Positions 21,758 to 33,855 of a stretch of 64,000 nucleotides of DNA are shown here, piece by piece. Position numbers and translations under genes: made by a program. A model generated the notes under the pieces. It searched no databases. It was not told the origin of the DNA and was given only the letters and a program-made list of their open reading frames with translations. Position 1 is the first letter of the stretch; the number at the start of each line of letters is the position of its first letter. Origin of the DNA: Pholiota molesta (lineage: Eukaryota; Basidiomycota; Agaricomycetes; Agaricales; Strophariaceae); NCBI GenBank assembly GCA_014925825.1, contig JACGCK010000011.1, positions 558,001 through 622,000 on the forward strand. The letters run 5' to 3'.

Positions 21758-23956
21758 TCAGTTCAGATAGAGGGTCATCGCAACGACGCAAACGCACCAA
21801 AACTGTTAGTTAAAGCATTTAGTGAGCATATATTAAGACTGATACATAAATCATCACATACCTTTGAATAATGCCGTGTGCCAGAATCGCACCTAGAATA
21901 CGGGTCACTGCACTGTAAAAGTGTGCAGTAGAAGGAATGTATGCTCACAAAATGGTGACGACTCTCTGTCCATCGGACCAGCCCTTCTGCTTTACGAGCT
22001 TCACGCATGCCATCAAATTACAGGCACTGCTCGATCCCAAGAACAATCCGTCGTGCTTTACCAAATAGCGAGACATCGCAACGGCTTCAGCATCGGTTAT
22101 CCTGTCAAAGTGATACATTAGCAAAGGGGAAAGGATGGGTGTCGATTTTTCTAATTACCGGAAAGCGTCATCGATAATTGGGAGCGCCAATTCTATGTTG
22201 TGCGTCAATCGGTTGATGCCGCTGCGTCCTGCCATGAGAATCCCAATCGAAGCAGTTGACTGAGGAATTGACTTACATTCCCTCGACGACCGTGTCAACT
22301 TGGTGTCTCCGTTTTGTGCCTTCGGCTTCCCTGCGATCGAACATCACTCCGTATTTGACCTAGTTCATTGTGAATTCCAGAATCCAGCCTTTGAAAGGAA
22401 GTAGCATATTACCTTGTTATATAGGCCACTGCCTTCGGGATCTGCAATCGCAACAAATACATCCGGGTCCATGGATTTCAGGTATTGGCCTGTGCCTGCA
22501 ACTGTCCCTCCAGTCCCTGGTTTTAGAAATTTGCTTAATTTTCTGGTAGAATTATGAACGCTGGAGTAATATATACCTGCGCCAGAGACGAAAGCAGCCA
22601 CTGTCCCATTTGTCTGCCGCCATATTTCGGGTCCTGTGCCCATGAAATGTGCGTCAAAATTGCTCTTATTCTTGAAACATTATTAGACAATCAGTGTCTG
22701 ATGTGATAACACCCAGGACGATGTGTAAAGACTGACCTCGAATTGATCCGCGAAAAATCCTCTCGGGGATTCTTCCTCTTCCTCTTTAGCCCAAACCTCG
22801 TTATCATTGGTGTCAAACTCCACATGATGTTCAGGCGATGTTACTAGCACGGTATTCGAAGGAGAGTGGAAGGTATGCGAGGGAAGCGTTTTAGAGTCGA
22901 GAGTACTCTTATCTATCTTGTCCATTTGTCCGAATTTACTTGCTCGCTGGCGGGCAAGATTCTACCAAGGGCCACATTAATAGCTGCGTAGCGGTGCTCC
23001 GCATCTCTTTATCACTCACCACATACTGAAGAATCAAGGAATGTCAATGTTAAGTAATACCCTAGAAAGATAGGTTTACACACCTGCTTTTTATCTACGA
23101 TACTCGCTGGCCGAACTTGCTCCACAGTAGCACCAAGGGCTTCCAATGCTTTAACCTTCTCCGCCGCAACATCGTCCGGCATAATGATAGCTGTTATACA
23201 TTGAGTGCACTTTCCAGAAAAGTATCTGAGGAAAGGACAGACTTGAATCGTAACCTCTGGATAGGTTGGGAAAGAAACATCGAAAAGTGAGCAAGTTGTA
23301 AGCAAGCAAAAATGATTAGAAGCACCACGCACCTAGCCCTAGCGATGGTAGCTATTGAGATACCTGTGGATCCTACAGTTCCTTCAAAAATTCGCGATCC
23401 TGTATATGGTCGGATGAGACCCTGCTTTTCGGCGTCATTAATCACTAAACGCGGCTCTGTCAAGAAATGTCTTTCATAATGCAGAAAGTAAGACGCACTT
23501 TGCAGTGCTACGCGATCCTTCACGCTTCCTCCAACATTCAAGAACTACAAAGGGTTCATGCTTCCATAGAAGAATAGGTTTGATTCTGCGCGAACCTCTG
23601 CTTTTCCGAGAATTTCTACACCAAGTGCATCACTGAGAGAGTTAATTCTAACCAATGGCGTGTTTCCTAGACGTAGCATGAGAATTGTTCGAAAAGGAAC
23701 GTAGATATGAATTTATACCAATAAGACCCGGGACGCCATTCACAATCTCATCGCTCCGTAATTCAATTGGCCGAGGAGCAAACTGTTTTATCTGACGCTC
23801 CTTCTTTCGTTGTTGATAATAGACCGCGAGCGAGGTGGACGTTATGGAGAACGAGAACCCAATCAAGACGCCGATGAGGACGTGGCGCGTCGTTGTTCGC
23901 GAAGGCCACTTCACCCAGGAGAACAGGGACTCGGACAGTTTAGAGGTCCAACCCAT
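21758..23956 (-). CDS. Membrane-anchored PLP-dependent cysteine synthase-like protein (Mcy1/YGR012W type)
   Basis: Fold-type II PLP enzyme related to O-acetylserine sulfhydrylase and cystathionine beta-synthase. It starts MGWTSKLSESLFSW at 23956; an upstream in-frame ATG at 24040 would add 28 residues. An N-terminal membrane helix (HVLIGVLIGFSFSITSTSLA) suggests anchoring, like yeast Mcy1 in the mitochondrial outer membrane. Catalytic blocks: GNTPLVRINSL, LNVGGSVKDRVALQ with the Schiff-base Lys, EGTVGSTGISIATIARARG, IIMPDDVAAEKV, GTGGTVAGTGQYLK and EGIGINRL. SDGQRVVTILCDPGSRHYSK then FW lies at the C-terminus. Frame is intact over many short exons. An acidic insert (DNEVWAKEEEEESPRG) near 22740-22830 is unusual for bacterial-type enzymes. 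Substrate is not known. Confidence 0.9.
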
Positions 23957-24631
23957 ATTGAAGATGATGTGCAGAAAGTCCAACCTTCGTATTGATGACG
24001 CCGACGGTCGTGCCGGGCCGGGGCCAGTTCCAGTACGCATACGCCCGGCGCTTGCCCGGCGCCGTACCTTTTTCTACACAACACCAACACAACACTCGCA
24101 GGTGTCCTGGTTCTCTTGAAAGCTTAAATTATGAGATACCATTTCTTTTTAACAGCTCGTCAGTGTAATGCATGCTCAGTAAAGTAAACGATCAATGGCA
24201 AGTCTTCAACCATCCGGGTATCAAGCTTGCTTTTTCGTGCCACCAAGCACCACCGAATCCTCCCGGTGTCACTTCGTGGTTAGCACGGCCATGGTCTGCT
24301 TAAACAATCACCAACTCCGAAATTCGAAGGATGGCAATCAGTTGTGGACGTTGGTGGTAAGTATGCATCGTCATTAGTATTTCTCCCGACCCAAGCCAGG
24401 TCATAGCGTATGTAGAGCCTTGGAAGCTTCCCAGCTGAAGGGTTCTTGCAGGTTCTTGCTCTCTATCTCCGCCAAGCCGCATTGCATCCAATCCCTATCG
24501 GGAACCGGGTACGCTCCTCGCATGGCTCCCGTGTATGACGCGATCCAATCCTGACTAACTTTCCGTTCCGTCACTTGACTAGCTTCGTGATTTGATTTTC
24601 TCGTTATAAAAGTGCAGCAAACCATGCCAGC
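23957..24631. other. Divergent promoter region, no gene seen
   Basis: About 0.67 kb between the cysteine synthase-like gene (-) and the CoA-binding protein gene (+). Short open frames here show no recognisable motif. Confidence 0.5.
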
Positions 24632-25294
24632 ATGACATTCTTCTCCAAGTTATCCAATCTAACCACTGTGCGCAGAATGTCTACCACGATAACGGGTACT
24701 CAGAAGAAGTTCTTGGCTTCACCTCACTTTGCTGTTGTAGGCGCATCGAAGGATACGAGCAAGTATGGAACAAGGGTACGCAACCATGAATTGATTCGAC
24801 TTAAGGCTGCTAACGTGAAGTCTAAATGTTGGAATAGGTTTTGAAGTGGTACCAAGACCGTACCTACGATGTCGTCCCTGTCCATCCTGTGAGGCTTTCA
24901 ACTATCGAACTCTCAGTAATTGACTAAAGCATAATCCACCACTACTTCAGAAAGAGAAGGAATTAGAAGGCTTGGAGACTATTAGCTCGATCGCCGAGCT
25001 CAAGGAGCCCACAGAAACAAGCATTCATATCATCACTCCACCCAAGGTATGTTTGCTTTAATTTCCACCCATAGAAGCAAGAATATTCACTGAAGCCTTT
25101 AGGTCACTTTATCCATTTTAGAGAAAGCTAAGGAGCTTTCTGTGCCGTCTTTATGGCTTCAACCTGGAGCTGAAGATGAGACCGTCATCAAATACATCAA
25201 AGATAACAACCTTGAAGACCGTGTAATCTATGGCGGTCCCTGCATCTTAGTTGAAGGAGATGCCATCGCTCGAAGCAACGCTGCTTTGCTATAG
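24632..25294 (+). CDS. CoA-binding (Rossmann) domain protein
   Basis: Small protein of the CoA_binding_2 family (YccU-like), with a single Rossmann domain as in the N-terminal part of succinyl-CoA ligase alpha. Exons join as FLASPHFAVVGASKDTSKYG with the VGAS nucleotide loop, TRVLKWYQDRTYDVVPVHP, KEKELEGLETISSIAELKE, IHIITPPK, VTLSILEKAKELSVPSLWLQ, PGAEDE and VIYGGPCILVEGD. About 160 residues, normal length. The first ATG gives a short basic leader (MTFFSKLSNLTTVRRMSTT) that could target mitochondria; the second ATG at residue 16 would remove it. The enzymatic role of the family is not established. Confidence 0.88.
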
Positions 25295-25430
25295 ACTGCA
25301 GATTGAATACTTCAATGACGCAACTGTAATATTATCTTTTAGATGTTGTAATAAATAGCCGATTTGCCCTTGATTTGCCCTGTGTCTGTTCTCGATAAGT
25401 TTTCACCTTAAGTTACCATAGATTCTCCAA

Positions 25431-26986
25431 TTAGAAATAAAGCCCTGTCCAGCCCCTCGAGTTAACCATGATCTCGTCGCCGCCATCTGGGTCGCCGTAG
25501 AAATGGGTCCACTGCGACGGCGTCGATTCTTCATCGCGGCGCATCATTGAGGCCTTGAATTTTTGTGCGCCAGTCATAGTATACGACTTCGAGTCCATAC
25601 CGATCTTGCCATTGAAGCCAGACCCGCGATATGTCAAGTACATGTCGGCATTCCTAGACGAAGTGTGCATAGCCTGGATAGGGCGAATGAACGCATTGCT
25701 TCCAAGATACACGAAATCCGCACGGCCAGCGCCCGTGGCGGTCCGGAGCATGGCCTTGCTAGGGTGGGCGGGGTCGGCAGGGGGCGCCGGCGCGATCTTC
25801 ACATTAGCCACAGCGTCCCAGCGCTGCGTCTCGATCGACAAGTTGTCCACGATCTGCGCCTCGCCGACGAGCCAGCCGCGGTAGACCTCGAGCTGCAGGT
25901 TCTGCACCGCGACCTCCGCGCTGGGCACGAGCAGGTTGTTCTGGTTGAGCGCGTACAGGGTGACCTTGAGCTGCTCCATGCTCGCGCCGCCGCGCGTGCC
26001 GGGCGCGAACTGCGCGTGTGCAACGGCGTGCGCCTGGACGTGCATCTTCTTCAGGTTGGCCGGGAGGTACATCTTGACGTCGTAGCGCATGCACTGCGTC
26101 TCGTCTATGATGGAGGGCGTGTCGAGGATGAGCCGGCTGCGGGTGATCGAGCCGTCGGCGTTGGCGTCGGGGTAGACGATGTTGAGCTTCTGCAGGAGGT
26201 CCTCTTGCGTTGCGCGGATGGTGATTTCGTATTTGATCTCTGTTGCGCCAGCGTCGGCGTCGGCGATGGTAATAGTGCCTACACTGCCGCCACGGACGTC
26301 GAAGGAGGAGCTGCCGCTGCGCGTTGCGAGAGGGATGGAGATATGGACTTCAGAGCTGTTGTAGATATATGGCGCGTCGAGGCATCCAAGCGAAGTGCTA
26401 AATTTGGGCATTCCCTCGAGACCAGTAGGGGCGTCCTTTGGGTAGGAATTAACAGTAAATACTGAGAATGCATATTCCAGTCGAGGAAATCACTCACTGT
26501 CATAGCCCACTTAACCGCCTTGAAGCCCGCGTAAAGCAGATAGCCAGCCAGCACGATTCCAACCGCTTTCCAGAAGAGCGAACAGCTGCCAATCAAGAGG
26601 TGAGCGTTAACGCTCTAATTCGACTCGCAGAAGAGAAATGATAATAATCAAGGATCACACTCACTCCATTCCGCAGCACATACAGCAATTCCTCTTCGGC
26701 TTGGATCTCCGCATAGACGCAGGAATTTCCGTATCCAAGAGCGCGACTCCCGGGCCCGTGCCTTCTAGGTGCTCGACGGAAGGGCTCACTAGCGCGACGC
26801 GGCCTTCCTCATCATCTGCTGATGCTTGCTTGTCTACAATGCCTCTATTATCAGCTCGTACGCCTTCAACGAAAAGGTTAGCCACGTACACTGGTCGTAC
26901 TTATCCTTTATCTTGAGAAGCGCCATAACACCGCCTATCATCCCAAAGAAGGTGAGTCCCCCACCACTAGAGCGTTGGGAGGGCAT
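25431..26986 (-). CDS. Single-pass membrane protein of unknown function with large C-terminal beta-rich domain
   Basis: Starts near 26986 (MPSQRSSGGGLTFFGMIGGV). A short exon carries RSKPKRNCCMCCGM, a basic and cysteine cluster. Next is a hydrophobic helix (CSLFWKAVGIVLAGYLLYAG). The long last exon (about 25431-26440) encodes roughly 320 residues with alternating polar and hydrophobic segments (VHISIPLATRSGSSSFDV, IIDETQCMRYDVKMYLPANL, LQLEVYRGWLVGEAQIVDNL) ending RGWTGLYF. Such proteins are common in agaric genomes and may belong to a fungal DUF family, but I cannot name it firmly. The long exon is unusually GC-rich around 25740-26200. Topology suggests a cytosolic N-terminus and a luminal or outer domain. 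Confidence 0.78.
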
Positions 26987-27516
26987 CGGTTGCGCGTCAA
27001 AAGGGAGTGTGGGGAGAAACTAAAGTATGTAAAATGGAGAAAGGAAAGGAAGAAGTGATAGGCATCGGCGATAACTGGCTTGCGGGTTATAAGGAACCCA
27101 AGCCATCAGGGAAATCAAGGTGGTTATAACCTGTTATAACGTAGTTTTCTGCGTGCAGTCGGCATTGGCATAAGGCACATCTATAAATAATACTCCGCTC
27201 TGTTCGCGTAGGCGTTTGATCCTACGTTTGTCATATCAGATTACAGTCCTCAAAAAACACACGCGCACACTCTGTCATACTTTACTTGCGCACAAACTTC
27301 GACTTCTGACACAAATGCATCATATAATCCTCACCAAAAAACATACAACCAAAATCAGTACATACAAATCACCAACGAACTCATCAGGCCCACCTACGTA
27401 GTTACACTGCAGAAAGCTAAATAAAGATCATAAACATCCCAAACGGACAGGTTCATCAGTCAGTTGTTTCCCATGCCGGTCCCGCGCGGGAAGTAAACTG
27501 CGCGTCAGCTGCGCGT
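26987..27516. other. Intergenic region, no gene seen
   Basis: About 0.5 kb between two minus-strand genes: promoter of the membrane protein and 3' flank of bleomycin hydrolase. AC-rich stretch near 27250-27420; no open frame of note. Confidence 0.5.
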
Positions 27517-29468
27517 TCAAGCCAGTGCGCCCTGTGAAAAAGAAATCGCATATCACATCAATCCAAGGCACAAAACACCCAAAGCAAAAGGCCAGTGGTC
27601 TTAAGATAGGGAGAAATGACGCACCATGGGATCCCAGGGGGGCAGGACGACCTTCTCCCCGGATTCATACACCTGCACGAGCTCCTTCGGAGCGAGCGCC
27701 TTAGGAACGACGACCTGGTACACGAATCTGCCACCGCGCGCTCGTTAGCATCCCGCTCCATCAAAAACGACGGACTGCGCAGACGACGACACGCACTGAT
27801 CAAACCACGCATCGGTCATGACGAAGTACCCCTCCTTGCCCGCGGTCTCGCCCCACGAGTTCTCCACCTTGTAGCGGATGGGCTTGCCCGCCTGGTCGAG
27901 GTGCACGGCGGTGATGACCATCGCGTGCGTCATCGCCGAGTCGCAGATCTCGAGCCGGTCGGCCTTGCTCAGTCCCAGTGTGATGTCGAACGCGTTCTGC
28001 GAGGGAAAAAGCCAAAGCTCGTCAGCACTGGAGGACCAAAATTGATTGAGAGCAAGAAGAGACCAACCTCGTATTCGAAGAGGGCAGTGTCCATGATTCC
28101 GTACTCCCTGTCAGAGTATTTGCCGACATCACAACCGAAGAAAACAGGTTGGCCAGCTTTGATCAGCTACAAGGAGTTCGTCAATAACCTCCATTCGAGA
28201 GGCGCAGAGAAGCAGCCAGAACAAACCTTGACTACCATAGCCTTCATGTTTTCGATTTCAGTGTTCACGTCTAATAGTTGGATTCTTAGTATTTTCATAA
28301 TGAAACGAAATAAAAAATCATACAGAGAATGGGTCTGCCTCCCCAAATGTTTCCGAGCTTGTCAACAGTGTAAAGTTTGTTGAAGGCGTTACGAGGATCA
28401 TTGATAAGGGAGAACGAGTCGACGGGCTGTGCAAATCATTTAGCGGATCACACCCGTGGATCCTAAGAAAGAAACGCACGGAGTAGGGCTTGCTCGCAAA
28501 TTGCTCGAAGAAGTCCTTGGGCGAACCTTCCCAACGACCAACCTTCTCATCAGAATCAATGTATTCCCAAACGAACCTCCTGTTAGGGTTGGGAGGAACA
28601 CCGAGAGTCGCAGTCATGATATTGTACACCTCGCGGATCAGCTCTTCCTTCTTGGCCCGGAGAGTGGCGATGACTGTTTCTTCCTTGATATGGGCGCTGC
28701 GGAGCGTATCAGCCAAAGTGCGGAGGATGAGAGCGTGCTCGCGGAGCTTGGTCTTTAACAGGGCATTGAGCGGGCTCGAGAGGGAGGAGTGGGCCGATTC
28801 GGGGTAGAGCGACTGGGGTACGAGACCGTAGGTGTCCATCAGGTTGACGACCATGTCCCATTGACCACCATCACTGATGAGGTCGCTGGAAAGGTGGGTG
28901 ATGAGACGATCGTCGATGGGGAGGTCGGCATTCTCGATCATAAGCTCCAAGTAGTAGTTGGACTTGTTGAGCTTATCCCAGAAGAACAGATAAGACTGCA
29001 AATAGATTTATTAGACTCGAGCCAGAATAGCTGTATGTGCCCACGCACCTGAGAAAGCTGGAAGTCCTCCAGCTTCAAGCGTTTCATGATACCGTAGCGA
29101 ATGACATTGGTGGTGGCGAAGAGCCAGCAGCGGCCGCTGCTCTTCTGGTTGGTGATGGGGCCAGTCTTGAAATCCAATGCGTGGTTGAAGATGTGCTGAT
29201 CTTTTATCTTGGCCGCACGGGATGTGAGGACCGAGCGGAGGTCAGCCTGGGAAAGGATGGTGCGCGCCAGCTGGACCTTGGAGTTGGTGCTAGCTGAGGC
29301 CTCCCAGGACTTCACGTGGCCGAGAGTGAGGGATCCGTCGCTCGACAGCGGGGCGCTGATGTGCATGGAGGAGATATTGTCTGCCACGCCATCGACGAAC
29401 TCGACGTCCTTGTCGTCGAAAGAGGCCTTGGTTGGGGTGGGGATGCGTGAAGATGGCTGGTTGCCCAT
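27517..29468 (-). CDS. Bleomycin hydrolase / aminopeptidase C (peptidase family C1B)
   Basis: Papain-like cysteine aminopeptidase that forms a self-compartmentalising hexamer in the cytosol. Start ATG at 29468 (MGNQPSSRIPTPTKAS). The catalytic triad is visible: Cys in NQKSSGRCWLFATTNV, His in AMTHAMVITAVHLDQ, Asn in KVENSWGETAGKEGYFVMTD. Also typical are QSYLFFWDKLNKSNYYLE, LISDGGQWDMVVNLMDTYGL, FFGCDVGKYSDREYG and the tail LPPWDPMGALA, whose last residues come from a small terminal exon (stop 27517-27519). The conserved C-terminal tail blocks the active-site cleft in yeast Gal6/Blh1 and sets aminopeptidase specificity. Frame is intact. An open frame continues upstream of 29468 but has no ATG, so a longer targeted form is not supported. 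Confidence 0.95.
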
Positions 29469-29896
29469 GGTTAGTTGATTTGGCGGCGAAAGAGGTGAAG
29501 ACAGGGATTGTGAACCGAGCACAAGGGAGGACAGAGGTGATTTGACGGCCAGCGTCGTAATAAGGGAGGTCCTTCCCTCTCTGAACCGCAATTATGGACG
29601 GAGCACGCGCTGCGTTTGATAGTAATATTAGCAATTATTTATTTTTAGACATAGCAGATAACCGGCCCGGGGTCTTATCTTTACTGAAAGTGGCAGGACG
29701 GATCAGTTTCTGGCAGACTCCAGTGACTACAAAAACAGGGGCTAATACCTTGGATGGTTCTCAAGCATGTATGATGTCAAAACCTCGGAAAGCCCATCGA
29801 TTTCAAGGCGTGTGAGTCTGACATCTCCTATTTCAAAGTACGGTTGTACATCCAGCATGGTACGCAAAATCACACGCCGTTTCTTCTTTCCTGACC

Positions 29897-31468
29897 ATGC
29901 CATCCGTATTCAGCCTCATATTAGTCGCTGTGCCCGCGATTGTCTTAGCAGGCATATTCCAGGTCTATATACAGCCCATACTTTTGGCGTGGGGGCGCGG
30001 GCGCGAAGTTGTACCTCTCAATAACGACTACTGCAAGACGGTCCCCCAGCTCAAAGCATGTGAAAGTGCGCACATAACTCACCTTTAATCTCCAACCATC
30101 GGCCAACCATCCGTTCTGACCTCCAAATGTTTTTGCTACAGAGATCGTCCTGCACCCCGACTCCGGGCTTTTATATCTCGCCTGCTCAATCCCATCGAGC
30201 CGCACGCACTGGACGCCCGCAGTGGGACGCCTGAACGAGACAGGGGCCTCCTTCAACGACTATGTCGCCACGTATGATCCCAAAACATCTGCCATCACAC
30301 GACTCTCCGTTGCCAATTTTTCGAGCACGCGCGGTCTATCGCTGCACGGCATGGACGTCGTGCCTTCATCCGAGAACCCCGCCGAGCTGTTCTTGTATCT
30401 GGTGAACCATCGCGCGCCAATAGGCGCCAAGGCTGCTGATGTTGGTGCAGACTCAGTAATTGAGATCTTCAAGACGACTGTAGGAGGAAGTAAGATGAGC
30501 CATGTAAAGACGGTGGAGGATCCTATTATCATCACGCCAAACGATCTGGTTGGCAATCCAGATGGAAAGAGTTTCTATTTCACAAATGACCACGGAGAAA
30601 ATAAAGTTGGACTTGTAAGTCCCTGTCGCACTTTTATTCAAAACGCAGGCCGATGAATTAACCTTCATTCTATTTTTATAGATCCGAGAATTTAATATGT
30701 TCTCCTGGAAGAAAGACACCTCTGTCGGATACTGCGATACGGATACAGGCTGTAAATACGCCATCCAGAATATGCACGGCAACAATGGAATCGCCCGGGC
30801 GCCTAATGGGACCATTTATGTGGCCGACTCTAGCACAGGAGGCCTCAGCATTCTCGAACCTCAAGCGGATAACACGCTCGTTCTGACGGATATCGTCCCA
30901 GTTGGTAAGTGCCAAAGCCAACGGCTCGAGCTGCACGCCTGTGGTACTCACCGTTGTCTGGCTTAGATCGCGGCATGGATAACCTTGCCGTGGATTCAGA
31001 AGGATATGTGTGGGCGGCCGGTCTGTATTCATCGTCTCATCTTCTTGGAATAGCGCATGCTGATATTCAAAACAAATAGCATTCCCTGACATGTTTGCAC
31101 TCCTTTTCAAGCATTTCAACAATCCCGAGGTCCCGTCGCCGACAACCATCTACCGTTTCTCACTCAATACTGGCCCCGACGCGGTCTTGGGCGTGAAGCA
31201 CAAAGTCGAAAAAGTATGTGACTGCATGAAAGTCCTTTTTTGGCCTTCGTATGCACGGTGTTAATTTTTGCCTCTTTTTCTTATTAGATGCTTGAAGACG
31301 ATGGCACGACGGCATCTGGGACCACTTCTGCGGTGTACGATGTAAAGCGTAATCTCCTATTCATGAGCGGTGTGTGATCGTTCATTTTAGTCTGCTCTGC
31401 ATTTGCGAGTTACTGACATATGCCACATAGGACTGGCGTCTCCGCATCTGACGGTTTGCAAGCTTTAA
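29897..31468 (+). CDS. Paraoxonase/arylesterase-like six-bladed propeller protein, copy 1
   Basis: Calcium-dependent PON/SMP-30-type hydrolase family. N-terminal uncleaved-type hydrophobic anchor (SVFSLILVAVPAIVLAGIFQ) as in animal paraoxonases. Exons give HPDSGLLYLAC, DVGADSVIEIFKTTVGGSKM, ITPNDLVGNPDGKSFYFTND and GNNGIARAPNGTIYVADSST, then the RGMDNLAVDSEGYVWAAG block and MLEDDGTTASGTTSAVYD, ending LASPHLTVCKL (stop 31466-31468). Asn/Asp residues in the N-D and D-N motifs match the propeller's calcium ligands in this family. Seven or so exons, frame intact. Substrate unknown; lactones or aryl esters are the family norm. Tandem paralogue at 33856. Confidence 0.88.
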
Positions 31469-31755
31469 ATCTAAGTAATCACAACAATGTTATTGTCATT
31501 CTTGGGAATATACCCGCCACCCTTCAAAAACAGCACAGCAAGTCCTCAGAATGATATAAGAGAGATTTATCAGCCGTTCAGCCGTTCAATATGGTGCTTG
31601 TGCAAACGCCACGGAATGCCAGATATTCTGTATCCACAACAAACGCGGTTTATGTTCTTGCCGCGGAACTCATTACTCAAATCTATCTCTCAAGAGGTTG
31701 TCTCTTTGATTCCTGGAACTCTGTCTTCGCGATTCGGTTATTTTGAACACAAATA

Positions 31756-32019
31756 CTGTATTATTTCGACCGTATGTTCACGTAACGCGTAACGCGCCAT
31801 AAATTTGAACCTATTTCAAAAAATGTAACGCCTAATTTTCGTCAGTGAACATGTATTAAATCCAAAAAATTTCGGCAAGCCACGGCTGGGTGCCAAAAGT
31901 ACCAAAAATGAACATATTTTTTGTTCAGTAACCCGTAATTTTCGAAAATGAACATGTCACCCCGTGAATTATAAGCGTAACGCGTAACATGGTGTGAACC
32001 TACGGTCGAAATAGTACAG
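31756..32019. mobile_element. MITE-like element, about 264 bp, flanked by TA
   Basis: Terminal inverted repeats: left CTGTATTATTTCGACCGTA followed by TGTTCAC, right reverse complement CTGTACTATTTCGACCGTA followed by GGTTCAC, so about 26 bp with two mismatches. TA lies directly outside both ends (31754-31755, 32020-32021). The interior is AT-rich with inverted GTAACGCGTAACGC-type motifs near 31782-31795 and 31976-31988. No coding capacity. Consistent with a TA-targeting Tc1/mariner-type MITE. Confidence 0.72.
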
Positions 32020-32188
32020 TAGTACGGACAGGGTCGAAGATAAACCCAAGTAGCGTCTCGGGGTGCTCTATTTGACCAAAGGCTTGCAAAATATAAGTAT
32101 GTATGCAGCACTTTGTCTTCGCAATCCTGCTTATAGAGTGAAAGAAGCTTTGATGATCCAGAGTTCTTATGTGGCATTGATGAGTACC

Positions 32189-33690
32189 CCCAGTGAAAAC
32201 CGACACTGCGGTGGTCTGAGCAAAGATGCGGAAATCTGCGTAAAATCTGCGTGTGAATGCGAAAGTCGAGAAACGCAGACAGACGTGGCAAGTGGCATTT
32301 TCTTGCCGTTTTTACATGAGTATTTCTGCGTCTGTAGACTATATTTCTGCGTCGAGCTGGGGTCTACTGCGGTAGAATGAGCTTATTTTATTAAAATAAT
32401 ATCTATTAATACACTTCCTAACATTTATTTCTACGCGTCCCTCTGCGCCCCTCTGCGCCCCGCTGTAAAGCAATCCCCTCCTACCCTAAACCCTGCACCT
32501 GACGCCTCTACATTCACCTAAGTCCCTTCCCCAAGCTCCCGACCTCCTGAAATGCTGGCGGCATCGTGTAAGGGTGCTTGTCGGATGGATCATGGATGAG
32601 GTATGGGCCGTATAGCGTCGAGGATGTCGGCGACCGCGGAATCGAGCGCTTGCATAGATCACCAGTTGATACTACGGTAATAATCGGTTAGAATTGTTGA
32701 TATTTGCACTGATACCGCGGGGGGACTTACCTTTGAGTCTTATCCACGATTTAGAGTGAATATATGCGCCATGGGGGTGGATTGTCATTCGCGTACTACA
32801 ATATTTCATGGTCAGGTTCGTTTATATTGGCAAAATACTGCAGGGGTGCTCACCTACACCTTGAAAATGCAATCTATGATTTCAAGTTATTACTATATGC
32901 GCTCAAAAAGCGGGCAAGTGACTTACCAAAACATGGGTCGCGAGATGTCATCGATGTCATGCAGCTGGATGGATGGGGATTCAGATTGATAAATTTCAGG
33001 GAATTTGTCTTACCTTACGCCGTCGTCAACGACGATGACGCGCACTCGGACAACCCGTCAACTCGCCTGCCACTGGGGTGCGCTAGATGACGCGTTCGGC
33101 GGCTCTGGGGCATCCCGCGGCCCTCCCGTGATACACCCACGTTGAGATTGTAGTTGGGTACCGCAGCTCGCTCGCCCGTCCCCTGGACTCTGGAACTGGA
33201 GCTGTTGTTATACAACACCAGCCGATCCGACACTGACAGAGCCCACCGGAGCTGGATGAGGAGGCAAGGCTGTGCGGAGCGCACGGGCCATGGTAAGCAG
33301 GGGGTACGGCGAGTGTTGAATATGGCGTGCGACTGTGCGCGGTGGACATAGAGGCAGGAGGCAAGAAGTACTTAAGTACACCAGAGACAGTCGCGTATCT
33401 CATTGATGGGACGCGGAGGGCGGACTCTGAATTGGGAAGCACGAGTAAGTATGGGATGGCCGAAATTTTTCACAAGTCAAGAAATAACTCTAAGTCAGAA
33501 TTGTGCTCAATGTGCACGGAATCGACTGTGATTAAACAGAATTTGCAAAAATCTCAATTTACGTTCATAAAATCGACAACTGAGGGGATCTGCGGCATTC
33601 TGAGAATTTGCAGCTCAGCGCATATTTGCCGCAGCGCCGAGTAGCATGACGCAGAACACTCATCCAGCCGCAGAGCCGGTTTTCACTGGG
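32189..33690. mobile_element. Non-autonomous DNA element, about 1.5 kb, hAT-like ends
   Basis: Ends are inverted: CCCAGTGAAAACCG at 32189 and CGGTTTTCACTGGG at 33677-33690, with further partial match (CTGCGG) inside. A 7-bp direct repeat GAGTACC abuts both ends (32182-32188 and 33691-33697), a good target-site duplication. Both subterminal regions carry many copies of CTGCGG/TCTGCG on either strand, as in hAT and related elements. The interior (about 32500-33450) has no transposase; a GC-rich stretch around 33040-33450 could be captured host sequence but I cannot identify it. Confidence 0.7.
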
Positions 33691-33855
33691 GAGTACCCCG
33701 GGCCCGAGGACATGTCATATTACACCGACGATCAGTGATGCGTTAGTTACGCACGGTCATCGAGACGTTCAACATTAATATGTCGACGCGAGTCCGACGC
33801 GCGTCCATATCCCCTCCTTCATCCGTACACCCATCATCATTCCTCTGTCCGCAAA

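Noticed and set aside
29469..29591. N-terminal extension of bleomycin hydrolase as a mitochondrial presequence
   Set aside because: The upstream open frame has no ATG (it begins at TTG), so a targeted longer form is not supported.
33015..33442. Reverse open frames of 89-119 codons inside the hAT-like element
   Set aside because: No transposase motif or known domain; could be captured sequence but not a supported gene.
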